Of a stretch of DNA of 64,000 nucleotides, positions 14,965 to 23,493 are shown piece after piece (the stretch's first letter is position 1; every line of letters starts with the position of its first letter). The notes beneath the pieces were generated by a model. That model saw only the letters and a program-made list of their open reading frames with translations, was not told the origin of the DNA and ran no database searches. Source of the DNA: Nocardioides agri (GTDB taxonomy: Bacteria > Actinomycetota > Actinomycetes > Propionibacteriales > Nocardioidaceae); assembly GCF_013778305.1 (NCBI RefSeq), contig NZ_JACEIC010000002.1, positions 2,257,669 through 2,321,668 on the forward strand. The letters run 5' to 3'. Position numbers and translations under genes: made by a program.

Positions 14965-16914
14965 GTGACGACTCTCGAGGACGCCCGCGAGGGCATGGAC
15001 CCTGCCATCCGACCCCAGGACGACCTGTTCGGCCACGTCAACGGTCGGTGGCTCGCCGAGACCGAGATCCCGAGCGACCGGTCGAGCTGGGGCCCGTTCG
15101 TGCAGCTCGCGGACGTGGCGGAGCAGCAGGTCCACGCGATCATCGAGGACCTCGCCCGGCAGGTCGCCGACGGCGCCGAGGTCAGCGAGGACGCCCGCAA
15201 GATCGGCGACCTCTTCCACTCGTTCATGGACACCGAGACGATCGCGGCCCGGGGCACGACGCCGCTGCGGCCGCTGCTGACCGCGGTCGACGGGCTCCGC
15301 GACACCCGCGACCTGGCGGCCTTCCTCGGTGAGTTCGAGCGGATCGGCGGGCACGGGCTCTTCGGCTCCTACGTCGACACCGACAGCAAGGACTCCGACC
15401 GCTACCTCTTCAACCTGGTCCAGGGCGGCCTGGGCCTGCCCGACGAGTCCTACTACCGCGACGACAAGTTCGCCGAGATCCGCGACAAGTACGCCGCCTA
15501 CCTCACGCGGCTGTTCAGCCTGGTCGAGCACCCCGCGCCCGAGGCCGCCGCCGCGACCGTGCTCGCGGTCGACACCCGGCTGGCCGCCGGCCACTGGGAG
15601 CGCGCCGAGACCCGCGACGTGCAGAAGACCTACAACCTCATGACGAAGGCCGACCTCGTCGAGCTCTGCCCGAGTTTCGACTGGGACGCCTACGTCACCA
15701 ACCTCGGTGGCTCCGACGAGACGCTGGCCGAGGTGTGCGTGCGGCAGCCATCGTACTTCTCCCACCTCTCCACCGTGCTCGACGAGGTGCCGCTCGAGGA
15801 CTGGCGGGAGTGGCTGCGCTCGCACGTGCTCCGCGCGGCCGCGGCGTACCTCACCGACGACTTCGTCGAGACCAACTTCGACTTCTACGGCCGCACCCTC
15901 AACGGCACCCCCGAGCTGCGGGCGCGCTGGAAGCGGGGCGTGGCGTTCGTCGAGGGCGCGATCGGCGAGGCGGTCGGGGAGGAGTACGTCGCCCGGCACT
16001 TCCCGCCGCGCGCCAAGGCGATGATGGACGACCTCGTCGCCAACCTGCTCGCCGCCTACCGCCAGTCCATCTCGCGGCTGGACTGGATGACCGACGAGAC
16101 CAAGCAGCGGGCCTACGACAAGCTCGACCGGTTCCGCCCCAAGATCGGCTACCCCGAGAAGTTCCGCGACTACTCGGCGCTGCAGGTCACCCGCGACGAC
16201 CTGCTCGGCAACGTCGCCGCGGCGTCTGCCTTCGAGACCGACCGGCAGCTCGCCAAGATCGGTGCGCCCGTCGACCGCGACGAGTGGTTCATGCTCCCGC
16301 AGACCGTCAACGCCTACTACAACCCCGGCACCAACGAGATCTGCTTCCCGGCAGGGATCCTGCAGAAGCCGTTCTTCTCCCCGGACGCGGAGGAGGCCGA
16401 GAACTACGGGGGCATCGGCGCCGTCATCGGGCACGAGATCGGGCACGGCTTCGACGACCAGGGCGCCCAGTACGACGGCGACGGCAACCTCAACGACTGG
16501 TGGACGCCGGAGGACAAGGCCGCGTTCGAGGTGAAGTCCAAGACGCTCATCGAGCAGTACGACGCCTTCGAGCCGCGCAACCTCCCGGGCGAGCGGGTCA
16601 ACGGTGCGCTCACCGTCGGCGAGAACATCGGCGACCTCGGTGGCCTGACGATCGGCCACACGGCGTACCTGATCGCGCGCGGCGGCGAGGCCGCGGCCGA
16701 GGACCGGCAGAAGCTCTTCCTCAACTGGGCCTACTGCTGGCGCACCAAGCGCCGCAAGGAGCTCGACCAGCAGTACCTCACCATCGACCCGCACAGCCCG
16801 CCGGAGTTCCGGGCCAACATCGTGCGCAACCTCGACGAGTTCCACGAGGTCTTCGGGACCACCGACGGGGACGGCCTCTGGCTCGACCCGGCGGAGCGCG
16901 TGCGCATCTGGTGA
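14965..16914 (+). CDS. M13-family (neprilysin-like) zinc metallopeptidase
   Basis: A 649-residue protein, normal for bacterial PepO-type M13 enzymes. The zinc motif HEIGHG sits in IGAVIGHEIGHGFDDQGAQ (about residues 490-500), the third ligand in ENIGDLGGL, and the substrate-backbone motif NAYYN is present. The N-terminal domain starts with DPAIRPQDDLFGHVNGRWL. No signal peptide is seen, so it is probably cytoplasmic. I chose the GTG at 14965 because TAGTGT ends 7 nt before it; an in-frame start at 14914 is less likely. Its stop overlaps the next gene's GTG. Confidence 0.92.
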   Translation: MTTLEDAREGMDPAIRPQDDLFGHVNGRWLAETEIPSDRSSWGPFVQLADVAEQQVHAIIEDLARQVADGAEVSEDARKIGDLFHSFMDTETIAARGTTPLRPLLTAVDGLRDTRDLAAFLGEFERIGGHGLFGSYVDTDSKDSDRYLFNLVQGGLGLPDESYYRDDKFAEIRDKYAAYLTRLFSLVEHPAPEAAAATVLAVDTRLAAGHWERAETRDVQKTYNLMTKADLVELCPSFDWDAYVTNLGGSDETLAEVCVRQPSYFSHLSTVLDEVPLEDWREWLRSHVLRAAAAYLTDDFVETNFDFYGRTLNGTPELRARWKRGVAFVEGAIGEAVGEEYVARHFPPRAKAMMDDLVANLLAAYRQSISRLDWMTDETKQRAYDKLDRFRPKIGYPEKFRDYSALQVTRDDLLGNVAAASAFETDRQLAKIGAPVDRDEWFMLPQTVNAYYNPGTNEICFPAGILQKPFFSPDAEEAENYGGIGAVIGHEIGHGFDDQGAQYDGDGNLNDWWTPEDKAAFEVKSKTLIEQYDAFEPRNLPGERVNGALTVGENIGDLGGLTIGHTAYLIARGGEAAAEDRQKLFLNWAYCWRTKRRKELDQQYLTIDPHSPPEFRANIVRNLDEFHEVFGTTDGDGLWLDPAERVRIW

Positions 16915-17648
16915 GCATCCCGGCCTACCGCCAGCCCGCGCACGACGTGCGCGTCGGCTGGGGCCCGACCGGTGCCGCGGCGCTGGCGACACCGGTGACC
17001 GTCGTCGTGGACGTGCTGTCGTTCACGACCACGCTCACCGTGGCGCTCGACCGGGGGATGACCGTCTACCCCTTCCGCTGGAAGGACCAGCGGGCGACGG
17101 CGTACGCCGCGGCGCGCGACGCCGTGCTGGCCCAGGGCCGCTCCACGGGCTCGGCCGTGAGCCTGTCGCCGCTGTCGGTGCGGGCCGCGGCCGGCGTCGA
17201 GCGGCTGGTGCTGCCCTCGCCCAACGGGTCCGCGATCGCCTTCGGCCTCGCCGGCGCGGGCTCGACGGTGGTCGGCGCGTCGCTGCGCAACCGGGCGGCG
17301 GTCGCGAGGTGGCTGGTCGAGCAGCCACGGCCGATCGGGATCGTCCCCGCCGGCGAGCGGTGGCCGGACGGCTCGCTGCGCCCCGCGGTCGAGGACCTCT
17401 GGGGCGCCGGTGCCGTGGTGGCGGCCCTGGTGGACCTCGGGGTGGGCGGCCTGAGCCCGGAGGCGCGGGTCGCCGAGCACGCGTTCCGCGCGGTGGCGCC
17501 CCGGCTGGCCGAGGAGCTGCACGCCTGCGTCAGCGGCCAGGAGCTGACCGGGATCGGCTTCGCCGGCGACGTCGACGTGGCCGCCGAGCTCGATCGCAGC
17601 GACGTCGTACCGGTGCTGGAGAGCGACGCCTTCGTCGACGTCCGCTGA
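16911..17648 (+). CDS. 2-phosphosulfolactate phosphatase-family (ComB-like) protein
   Basis: A 245-residue protein of the ComB fold: VVVDVLSFTTTLTVALDRG carries the conserved D-x-x-S/T pattern, and VLPSPNGSAIAFGL and IVPAGERWPDGSLRPAVEDLWGAGAV match the active-site loops of the family. ComB hydrolyses phosphosulfolactate in coenzyme M synthesis in archaea. In actinobacteria, which lack coenzyme M, the role of these homologues is unsettled. The GTG at 16911 overlaps the peptidase stop (GTGA), so it is co-translated with it. Confidence 0.8.
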   Translation: MSIPAYRQPAHDVRVGWGPTGAAALATPVTVVVDVLSFTTTLTVALDRGMTVYPFRWKDQRATAYAAARDAVLAQGRSTGSAVSLSPLSVRAAAGVERLVLPSPNGSAIAFGLAGAGSTVVGASLRNRAAVARWLVEQPRPIGIVPAGERWPDGSLRPAVEDLWGAGAVVAALVDLGVGGLSPEARVAEHAFRAVAPRLAEELHACVSGQELTGIGFAGDVDVAAELDRSDVVPVLESDAFVDVR

Positions 17649-17679
17649 CCGGGCGAGCAGCTGACAGGAGACGTGGAAC

Positions 17680-17731
17680 GGGGCCGTGTGCCTCAGGGAC
17701 TTCCATGGCGTGTCCTGAGGCACACGACCCC
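17680..17731 (+). terminator. Long hairpin between the comB-like gene and recQ
   Basis: Arms at 17680-17697 and 17714-17731 (core CGTGTGCCTCAGG against CCTGAGGCACACG) pair over 18 bp with one mismatch and a 16-nt loop. There is no T-tract. It is the main feature of the 201-bp gap between the two same-strand genes and is the likely terminator of the upstream operon. The rest of the gap (17732-17836) shows nothing else I can name. Confidence 0.55.
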
Positions 17732-17849
17732 GTGTGACCCACCGGCACGCTCCCCCGTGTCGCGCGCTGGCACCGGGGAGGAGCGGCGCTCGTGGCGCCA
17801 GATACATCCGGGTCCGAGAAAGTCGGCGGGCGCTGGTAGACAGGTCGGC

Positions 17850-19949
17850 ATGAGCCCCATCGCGACCGACGTCCGCGCCAGCGCCGAGGCCCACCTCCGA
17901 GCGCTGGTGGGCCGCGACGACGCGGTCCTCCGGGAGGACCAGTGGTCGGCGATCGAGGCCCTCGCGGTGCACCGGCGGCGGGCGCTGGTCGTGCAGAAGA
18001 CGGGCTGGGGCAAGTCGGCCGTCTACTTCGTCGCGACCCTGCTGCTCCGCGAGCAGGGCGCCGGCCCCACGGTCATCGTCTCGCCGCTCCTGGCGCTGAT
18101 GCGCAACCAGATCGCCGCCGCGGAGCGCGCCGGCATCCGTGCGGTCACGATCAACTCGACCAACATGGAGGAGTGGGAGCCGATCCAGGAGGCGATCCGC
18201 GCCGGCGAGGTCGACGTGCTCCTGGTCAGCCCCGAGCGGCTCAACAACCCCGGCTTCCGCGACGAGGTGCTGCCCCGGCTGGCCGCCACCTGCGGCCTCC
18301 TGGTCGTCGACGAGGCGCACTGCATCTCCGACTGGGGCTACGACTTCCGGCCCGACTACCGCCGGATCCGCACCATGCTCGGCGACCTGCCCGAGGGCAT
18401 CCCTGTGCTCGCGACCACCGCGACCGCCAACGCCCGGGTGACCGCCGACGTCGCGGAGCAGATGGCGCCCTCCGACCTCGAGGGCGACGTCCTCGTGCTG
18501 CGCGGTTCGCTCGACCGCGAGTCGCTCCGCCTGGGTGTGGTGCGGCTGACGACGCCCGAGCAGCGGCTGGCCTGGCTCGCCGACCACCTGGCCGAGCAGC
18601 CCGGCTCCGGCATCGTCTACTGCCTCACGGTCGCTGCCACCCAGGAGGTGGCCGACTACCTGCGCTCGCGCGGCCACGACGTCGCGGCCTACTCCGGCCA
18701 GACCGAGACGACCGAGCGGCACGCGCTCGAGCAGGACCTCGCCAACGGCCGGGTCAAGGCGCTCGTGGCCACCAGCGCGCTCGGCATGGGCTTCGACGCG
18801 ACGCTCGGGTTCGTGGTCAACCTGGGCGCCCCGTCCTCCCCGGTCTCCTACTACCAGCAGGTCGGCCGCGCCGGCCGCGGCACTCCCGACGCGACCGTCG
18901 TGCTGCTGCCGGCGGTCGAGGACCGCGACATCTGGGCCTACTTCGCGTCGCTGGCGTTCCCGCGCGAGGAGCAGGTGCGGCGCACGCTCGAGGTGCTCGC
19001 CGAGGAGGGTCGGCCGCTCAGCACCGCCGCCCTCGAGACCTACGTCGACCTCAACCGCAACCGGCTCGAGACCATGCTCAAGGTGCTCGACGTCGACGGC
19101 GCCGTACGTCGGGTGCGGGGTGGCTGGGAGGCGACCGGCCAGCCGTGGGTCTACGACGAGGAGCGCTACCGCCGGGTCAAGGAGGCCCGCGAGCGGGAGC
19201 AGCAGGCGATGCTCGCCTACCTGACGACCACCGAGTGCCGGATGCGCTACCTGCGCGAGCAGCTCGACGACCCGGAAGCGGTCGACTGCGGTCGCTGCGA
19301 CAACTGCGGCGGGTTCACGCTGGCCACCGAGGTCTCGACGGCCGCGGTCGAGGAGGCCGAGGCGAGGCTCGCGCGCCCGGGTGTGGTCGTCGAGCCCCGC
19401 AAGATGTGGCCGACCGCGCTGGGCAACCTCGGCATCGACCTCAAGGGCAAGATCGCGGAGGCGGCCCTCGAGGGCAGGGCGGTCGCCCGCCTCACCGACC
19501 TGGGCTACGGCAACGCGCTGCGCGAGCTCTTCGCCGCGGCCACCCCCGACGGCCCGGTGCCGGTGCCGCTGGTCAAGGCGGTGATCGAGGTGCTCGGCGA
19601 CTGGCGGCCGCCGGTCGACGGCATCGTCGTCGTCGAGTCCGCCACCCGACCGACGCTGACGGCCGACCTCGCCGACGGGCTCTCCCGCTACCTGCGGGTG
19701 CCGGTGCTCGGCCACTGGGCGATCGTCGACCCCGACGTGCTGCCGGAGCAGGGCGCCGCCAACTCCGCGCAGCGGGTCGCGGCGGTCGGCCGGCGCTTCA
19801 GCCTGCACGCCGACGTCCCCGCCGGCGCCCGGGTGCTGCTCGTCGACGACCGCGTCGGCACTGGCTGGACGCTCACCCTCGCGGCTCGGGCGGTGCTCGC
19901 CGCCGGCGCCGCGGAGGTCAGGCCGCTGGTGCTGGCCACCACGAGCTGA
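17850..19949 (+). CDS. RecQ-family DNA helicase with C-terminal phosphoribosyltransferase-like domain
   Basis: A 699-residue protein. RecA-like domain 1 has the nucleotide loop QKTGWGKSAVYF (49-60) and DEAHC (154-158). Domain 2 contains ATSALGMGFDATLGFVVNLG and the YYQQVGRAGRG motif VI. A RecQ zinc region follows (C-R-M-R-Y-L near 455, then CGRCDNCGG). The last ~110 residues are not RecQ: VLLVDDRVGTGWT (about 662-674) is a textbook PRPP-binding loop of phosphoribosyltransferases. No HRDC domain is seen. TAGACA ends 7 nt before the ATG at 17850. It unwinds DNA in repair; the added domain's role is unknown. Confidence 0.88.
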   Translation: MSPIATDVRASAEAHLRALVGRDDAVLREDQWSAIEALAVHRRRALVVQKTGWGKSAVYFVATLLLREQGAGPTVIVSPLLALMRNQIAAAERAGIRAVTINSTNMEEWEPIQEAIRAGEVDVLLVSPERLNNPGFRDEVLPRLAATCGLLVVDEAHCISDWGYDFRPDYRRIRTMLGDLPEGIPVLATTATANARVTADVAEQMAPSDLEGDVLVLRGSLDRESLRLGVVRLTTPEQRLAWLADHLAEQPGSGIVYCLTVAATQEVADYLRSRGHDVAAYSGQTETTERHALEQDLANGRVKALVATSALGMGFDATLGFVVNLGAPSSPVSYYQQVGRAGRGTPDATVVLLPAVEDRDIWAYFASLAFPREEQVRRTLEVLAEEGRPLSTAALETYVDLNRNRLETMLKVLDVDGAVRRVRGGWEATGQPWVYDEERYRRVKEAREREQQAMLAYLTTTECRMRYLREQLDDPEAVDCGRCDNCGGFTLATEVSTAAVEEAEARLARPGVVVEPRKMWPTALGNLGIDLKGKIAEAALEGRAVARLTDLGYGNALRELFAAATPDGPVPVPLVKAVIEVLGDWRPPVDGIVVVESATRPTLTADLADGLSRYLRVPVLGHWAIVDPDVLPEQGAANSAQRVAAVGRRFSLHADVPAGARVLLVDDRVGTGWTLTLAARAVLAAGAAEVRPLVLATTS

Positions 19950-19969
19950 GACTCGACGCTGGACCGGAC

Positions 19970-19988
19970 CTAGAACACGTTCTAGTGT
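19970..19988 (+). promoter_or_regulatory. KstR-like palindrome overlapping a leaderless promoter
   Basis: CTAGAAC-AC-GTTCTAG (19970-19985) is a perfect dyad that fits the mycobacterial KstR pattern TNNAACNNGTTNNA. Its right arm merges with TAGTGT (19983-19988), a -10 hexamer 6 nt before the ATG at 19995. A repressor bound here would cover the -10 element. Confidence 0.5.
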
Positions 19989-19994
19989 GCGCGC

Positions 19995-21035
19995 ATGGAC
20001 CGACCCCTGCGCGTCATCCAGTGGACCACCGGCAACATCGGACGACGGTCGCTGCACGCGATCCTGTCCCGGCCCGACCTGGAGCTGGTCGGCGTCTACG
20101 CCCACGGTGCCGACAAGGTGGGCCGGGACGCCGCCGACCTCGCCGGCTGGCCCGAGGCGACCGGGGTGCTGGCCACCAACGACGTCGCGGCGCTGCTCGC
20201 CCTCGGGGCGGACGCCTGCTGCTACAACCCGCTGTGGCCGAGCATCGACGAGCTCGTCGCTCTGCTGGAGTCGGGCGTCAACGTCTGCGCGTCGGCCGCC
20301 TGGATCACCGGCGGCAAGCAGTCGCCGGCAGACCTCGACCGGATCCGGGAGGCCTGCGAGCGTGGCGGCGCGTCGATCTTCGGCAGCGGCGCGCACCCGG
20401 GCATGACGAACACGGTCGGCATGGTGCTGTCGGGCTCGTGCGAGCGCGTGGACGAGATCCGGATCACCGAGTCGGTCGACTGCTCGACGTACGCGAGCGC
20501 GGAGACCCAGCGGGCGATGGGCTTCTCGCTGCCGCCGGACACCCCGGGCCTGGCCGAGTCGGTGCGCCGCGAGAGCGAGGTGTTCGCGGAGTCGGCGGCG
20601 ATGATGGCCGACGCGATCGGGGCGCCGCTGGACCGGATGACCTTCGACGTCGAGTTCACCGAGGCGACCGGCGACAGCGACCTCGGCTTCATGACGATCC
20701 CGGCCGGCACGATCGGCGGCGTGATGGGCTACCACCGCGGCTGGGTCGGCGACCGCAACGTGGTCAGCGTCGGCTTCAACTGGATCATGGGTGAGCACAC
20801 CGTGCCGCCGAAGCCGCTCCAGCACGGCCACGTCATCCAGGTCTTCGGCGTGCCGAACATGCGGACGGTGCTGCACTGCCTGCCACCGAAGGACTGGACC
20901 GAGAGCGTGATGGACCTCGGCATGATCTACACGGCGATGCCGGTCACCAACGCCGTCCCGTACGTCGTGGCCGCGCCGCCCGGCATCGTCACGCTCGCGG
21001 ACCTGGCGCCGATCACCGGGAGGTTCGGCGGCTGA
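19995..21035 (+). CDS. NAD(P)H-dependent amine dehydrogenase / dihydrodipicolinate reductase-like protein
   Basis: A 346-residue protein with an N-terminal Rossmann fold: LRVIQWTTGNIGRRSLHAIL (residues 5-24) and ELVGVYAHGADKVGRD contain the dinucleotide loop. The C-terminal domain begins near residue 125 with the FGSGAHPGMTNT signature. This is the actinobacterial group often annotated as dihydrodipicolinate reductase or amine dehydrogenase, many members of which lie in lipid or steroid catabolic loci. A KstR-like palindrome covers its promoter, which fits such a role, but the substrate is unknown. It is convergent with an MFS gene across a 306-bp repeat-filled gap. Confidence 0.75.
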   Translation: MDRPLRVIQWTTGNIGRRSLHAILSRPDLELVGVYAHGADKVGRDAADLAGWPEATGVLATNDVAALLALGADACCYNPLWPSIDELVALLESGVNVCASAAWITGGKQSPADLDRIREACERGGASIFGSGAHPGMTNTVGMVLSGSCERVDEIRITESVDCSTYASAETQRAMGFSLPPDTPGLAESVRRESEVFAESAAMMADAIGAPLDRMTFDVEFTEATGDSDLGFMTIPAGTIGGVMGYHRGWVGDRNVVSVGFNWIMGEHTVPPKPLQHGHVIQVFGVPNMRTVLHCLPPKDWTESVMDLGMIYTAMPVTNAVPYVVAAPPGIVTLADLAPITGRFGG

Positions 21036-21341
21036 CCCGCGGCGGCCCACAGGTGGCGTTTCATCAAGGGATGCAGGCGAAACAGCGCTCCCCCCGGCGA
21101 ACTCGTCGAGGGGAGCGTTGCTCGACCGTCATCCCTTGATGAAACTGCGGGCGGGCGGGACGGGCGGGACGGGCGGGGCCGAGCGCCGCGGCGAGCAGCG
21201 CCGAGCGGCTGACCCGCGGCGGCCGGGTGGCGTTTCATCAAGGGATGCAGGCGAAACAGCGCTCCCCCCGACGAACTCGTCGAGGGGAGCGTTGCTCGAC
21301 CGTCATCCCTTGATGAAACTGCGGGCGGACGGGACGAGGCG
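21036..21341. repeat. Gene-free 306-bp gap holding a tandem duplication of an 88-nt hairpin
   Basis: Two hairpins, at 21058-21145 and 21232-21319, are almost identical. In each, GTTTCATCAAGGGATG pairs with its exact complement, and an inner CGCTCCCC/GGGGAGCG stem closes a small GTCG-rich loop. Each copy is preceded by GCGGCTGACCCGCGGCGGCC (in copy 1 this includes the TGA stop of the upstream gene), so the whole segment was duplicated with a 174-bp period. A G/C-rich spacer with GGGCGGGAC repeats lies between. The gap separates convergent genes, so the hairpins probably act as bidirectional terminators. I see no gene here. Confidence 0.75.
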
Positions 21342-22817
21342 TCAGTGCCCGACCAGCACCGCCGGGTCGACCTGGTGCTCGATCCGCCTGCGGGGCAGGA
21401 AGAACGCCGGCACCAGCACCAGCGCGACCAGCACAGTCGCGACGACGAAGACGTCGCCGAACGCGTCGGCCATGCCGGCGGGCGTCGGGGTGGCGTCCTC
21501 GAGGCCGTTGGTGAGCAGCACCGTGAAGACCGCGGTGCCGATCGAGGCCGCGACCTGCTGGATCATGTTCATCAGCGTCGAGCCGCGCGCGATCGTGTGG
21601 TCGCGCAGGGTGGCCAGCGCCGCGGACATGATCGGCATCATCGTGCCGCCCATGCCGAGCCCCATGACGAAGAGCGACGTCAGCAGGAAGGCGTACGACG
21701 TCGTGTCGGTCAGCGTCGCGAACATCGCCATGCCGACGGTGATGACGACGATGCTGGTCATCACGATCTTGCCGGGGCCCATGCGGTCCGCGAGCACGCC
21801 GGCGATCGGCATCGTGATCATGGCGCCGAGACCCTGGGGCGCGAGCAGCAGCCCCGCGTTCATCGCGTCCTCGCCGCGGACCAGCTGGAAGTACTGCGGG
21901 AAGAGCAGTCCGGCGCCGAAGAACGAGATCGCGAAGAGCGACATCGCGACGACCGCGATCGTCATGTTGCGGTTCTGGAAGAGCCGCAGGTCGACCAGCG
22001 GGTGCAGGTTGCGGCGGTTGAGCGCCCACGGCACGAACGCGATGATCAGCACGGTGCCGATGGCGGCCGGGACGAGCACCTTGGCGGCCAGGAGCGTGCC
22101 GGTCTCCGGGATCGTGGAGACGCCGTAGAGGAAGAGCGCCAGGCCCGGCGAGAGCAGCACCATGCCGAGCCAGTCGAAGGACTCCGACGGCTCGACGTGG
22201 TCCTTGGGCAGCACGATCGCGGCGTAGGTGATCGCGGCGACGCCGATCGGGACGTTGATGAGGAAGATCCAGTGCCAGCTCGCGCTGTCGATCAGCCAGC
22301 CGCCGAGGATCGGGCCGAAGATCGGGCCGAGCAGCATCGGGATGCCCATGATCGCCATGACGCGGCCGACGCGCTCGGGGCCGGCGGCCCGGGTCAGGAT
22401 CGTCATGCCCAGCGGCATCAGCATGCCGCCACCCAGGCCCTGGACGACGCGGAATCCGACGAGCATCGGCAGCGTGGTCGCCAGGGCGCAGAGGGCGGAG
22501 CCGGCCGCGAAGAGCAGGATCGCGAGCAGGTAGAGGCGCTTGGTGCCGAACCGGTCCGCGGCCCAGCCCGTCAGCGGGATCACGGCAGCGAGGGCCAGCG
22601 TGTAGCCGGTCATCGTCCACGCGACCTGGGCCGGCGTGGCGTCGAACTCGGCCATGAACGTCTGCATCGCGACGGTCACGACCGTGATGTCGAGGATCGA
22701 CATGATCGCGCCCAGGACGACGACGCCGGCGACGGCGATCACGCCCTTGTCGAGCTTGTCCGATGCGCCGCCGCTCGGGGGGCCGGTGGGCGTGGGGGCC
22801 TGGGTCTGCGTACTCAC
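21342..22817 (-). CDS. MFS transporter, DHA2 (EmrB/QacA) multidrug type
   Basis: A 491-residue protein with about 14 membrane helices. ILDITVVTVAMQTFMAEF and WTMTGYTLALAAVIPLTGW open the family pattern, followed by ADRFGTKRLYL and VQGLGGGMLMPLGMTIL. The hydrophilic N-terminus (Thr/Pro/Gly) is cytoplasmic. The GTG at 22817 has TAGCCT 6 nt upstream, the leaderless layout. By family it exports drugs in exchange for protons; the substrate is unknown. It is not a close copy of the other DHA2 pump at 8577. Confidence 0.88.
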   Translation of the reverse strand: MSTQTQAPTPTGPPSGGASDKLDKGVIAVAGVVVLGAIMSILDITVVTVAMQTFMAEFDATPAQVAWTMTGYTLALAAVIPLTGWAADRFGTKRLYLLAILLFAAGSALCALATTLPMLVGFRVVQGLGGGMLMPLGMTILTRAAGPERVGRVMAIMGIPMLLGPIFGPILGGWLIDSASWHWIFLINVPIGVAAITYAAIVLPKDHVEPSESFDWLGMVLLSPGLALFLYGVSTIPETGTLLAAKVLVPAAIGTVLIIAFVPWALNRRNLHPLVDLRLFQNRNMTIAVVAMSLFAISFFGAGLLFPQYFQLVRGEDAMNAGLLLAPQGLGAMITMPIAGVLADRMGPGKIVMTSIVVITVGMAMFATLTDTTSYAFLLTSLFVMGLGMGGTMMPIMSAALATLRDHTIARGSTLMNMIQQVAASIGTAVFTVLLTNGLEDATPTPAGMADAFGDVFVVATVLVALVLVPAFFLPRRRIEHQVDPAVLVGH

Positions 22818-22923
22818 CGGACGAGGCTAGGTGGCTCCGCCGACAGGGTCATCCGACTTTCGGCTCGGACGGACGTGGGCTGGGTCACCAGGTGGGTGCA
22901 AGTTCCGGCCCACGTCCCGGAGC

Positions 22924-23412
22924 TCAGTCGAGCATCGCCTCGATCGCGTCGACGATCCGCTCGTCGGTCGGCTCGACCTTGGGGCGGAAGCGCGAGATGA
23001 CGGTGCCGTCGGCGGCCAGGAGGAACTTCTCGAAGTTCCACTGCACGTCGCCGGCCTCGCCCTGCTCGTCGGGGGTCCCCGCGAGCTCGTCGTAGATCTC
23101 GTGGCGGTCGTCGCCGTTGACCTCGATCTTCTCGGTCATCGGGAAGGTGACGCCGTAGGTCGAGGAGCAGAACTCCTGGATCTCCTCCGCGCTGCCCGGC
23201 TCCTGCCCCATGAACTGGTTGCAGGGCAGGCCGACCACGGTGAAGCCCCGGTCGGCGAACCGCTCCTGCAGCTCCTCCAGTCCGGAGTACTGCGGGGTCA
23301 GCCCGCACTTGGACGCGACGTTGACCAGCAGGGCGGGCCGGCCGCCGGTGATCTCACCCAGCGTGGTGGCGGTGCCGTCCAGGCGGGCGATCGGGGCCTC
23401 GAGGATGCTCAT
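22924..23412 (-). CDS. Glutathione peroxidase-family thiol peroxidase
   Basis: A 162-residue protein. The active-site tetrad is visible: Cys36 in NVASKCGLT, Gln70 in MGQEPGS, and Trp125-Asn126 in VQWNFEKFL. A cysteine rather than selenocysteine is used. A further Cys82 (EIQEFCSSTYG) could be the resolving residue, as in thioredoxin-dependent members. Actinobacteria lack glutathione, so thioredoxin or mycothiol is the probable reductant. The ATG at 23412 has TAGGCT 6 nt upstream. It is divergent from narG with 81 bp between starts. Confidence 0.9.
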   Translation of the reverse strand: MSILEAPIARLDGTATTLGEITGGRPALLVNVASKCGLTPQYSGLEELQERFADRGFTVVGLPCNQFMGQEPGSAEEIQEFCSSTYGVTFPMTEKIEVNGDDRHEIYDELAGTPDEQGEAGDVQWNFEKFLLAADGTVISRFRPKVEPTDERIVDAIEAMLD

Positions 23413-23443
23413 GCCCCGAGCCTAGGCAACGAGTCCTGAGGTC

Positions 23444-23486
23444 GGGACCTTCGTCCTTTACACGGACGACGGCGCGTCCCTACGTT
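23444..23486 (+). promoter_or_regulatory. narG promoter with DosR/DevR-like box
   Basis: TTTACA (23457-23462) and TACGTT (23481-23486) with 18-bp spacing form a good promoter, 7 nt before the ATG at 23494. The dyad GGGAC-CTTC-GTCC (23444-23456) is centred about 43 bp upstream of the inferred start and matches the core of the mycobacterial DosR box (GGGACTWWAGTCCC). A second dyad, TCGTCC-N7-GGACGA (23451-23469), surrounds the -35. Hypoxia or nitrate control by a NarL/FixJ-type response regulator is inferred. Confidence 0.5.
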
Positions 23487-23493
23487 GATGGGC

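Noticed and set aside
16731..21050. Open frame of 1439 codons on the minus strand
   Set aside because: It is a shadow of the M13 peptidase, comB-like, recQ and dehydrogenase genes; no domain is recognisable and codon positions fit the opposite strand.
21058..21319. Possible insertion sequence remnant or attachment site pair
   Set aside because: No transposase or integrase is nearby, there are no target-site duplications, and the duplicated unit is a hairpin rather than terminal inverted repeats enclosing a gene.
23485..23493. Upstream start codons for narG (TTG 23485, ATG 23488)
   Set aside because: TTG 23485 falls inside the -10 hexamer TACGTT, and ATG 23488 lies only 1 nt after it. ATG 23494 has the 7-nt spacing seen throughout the window.
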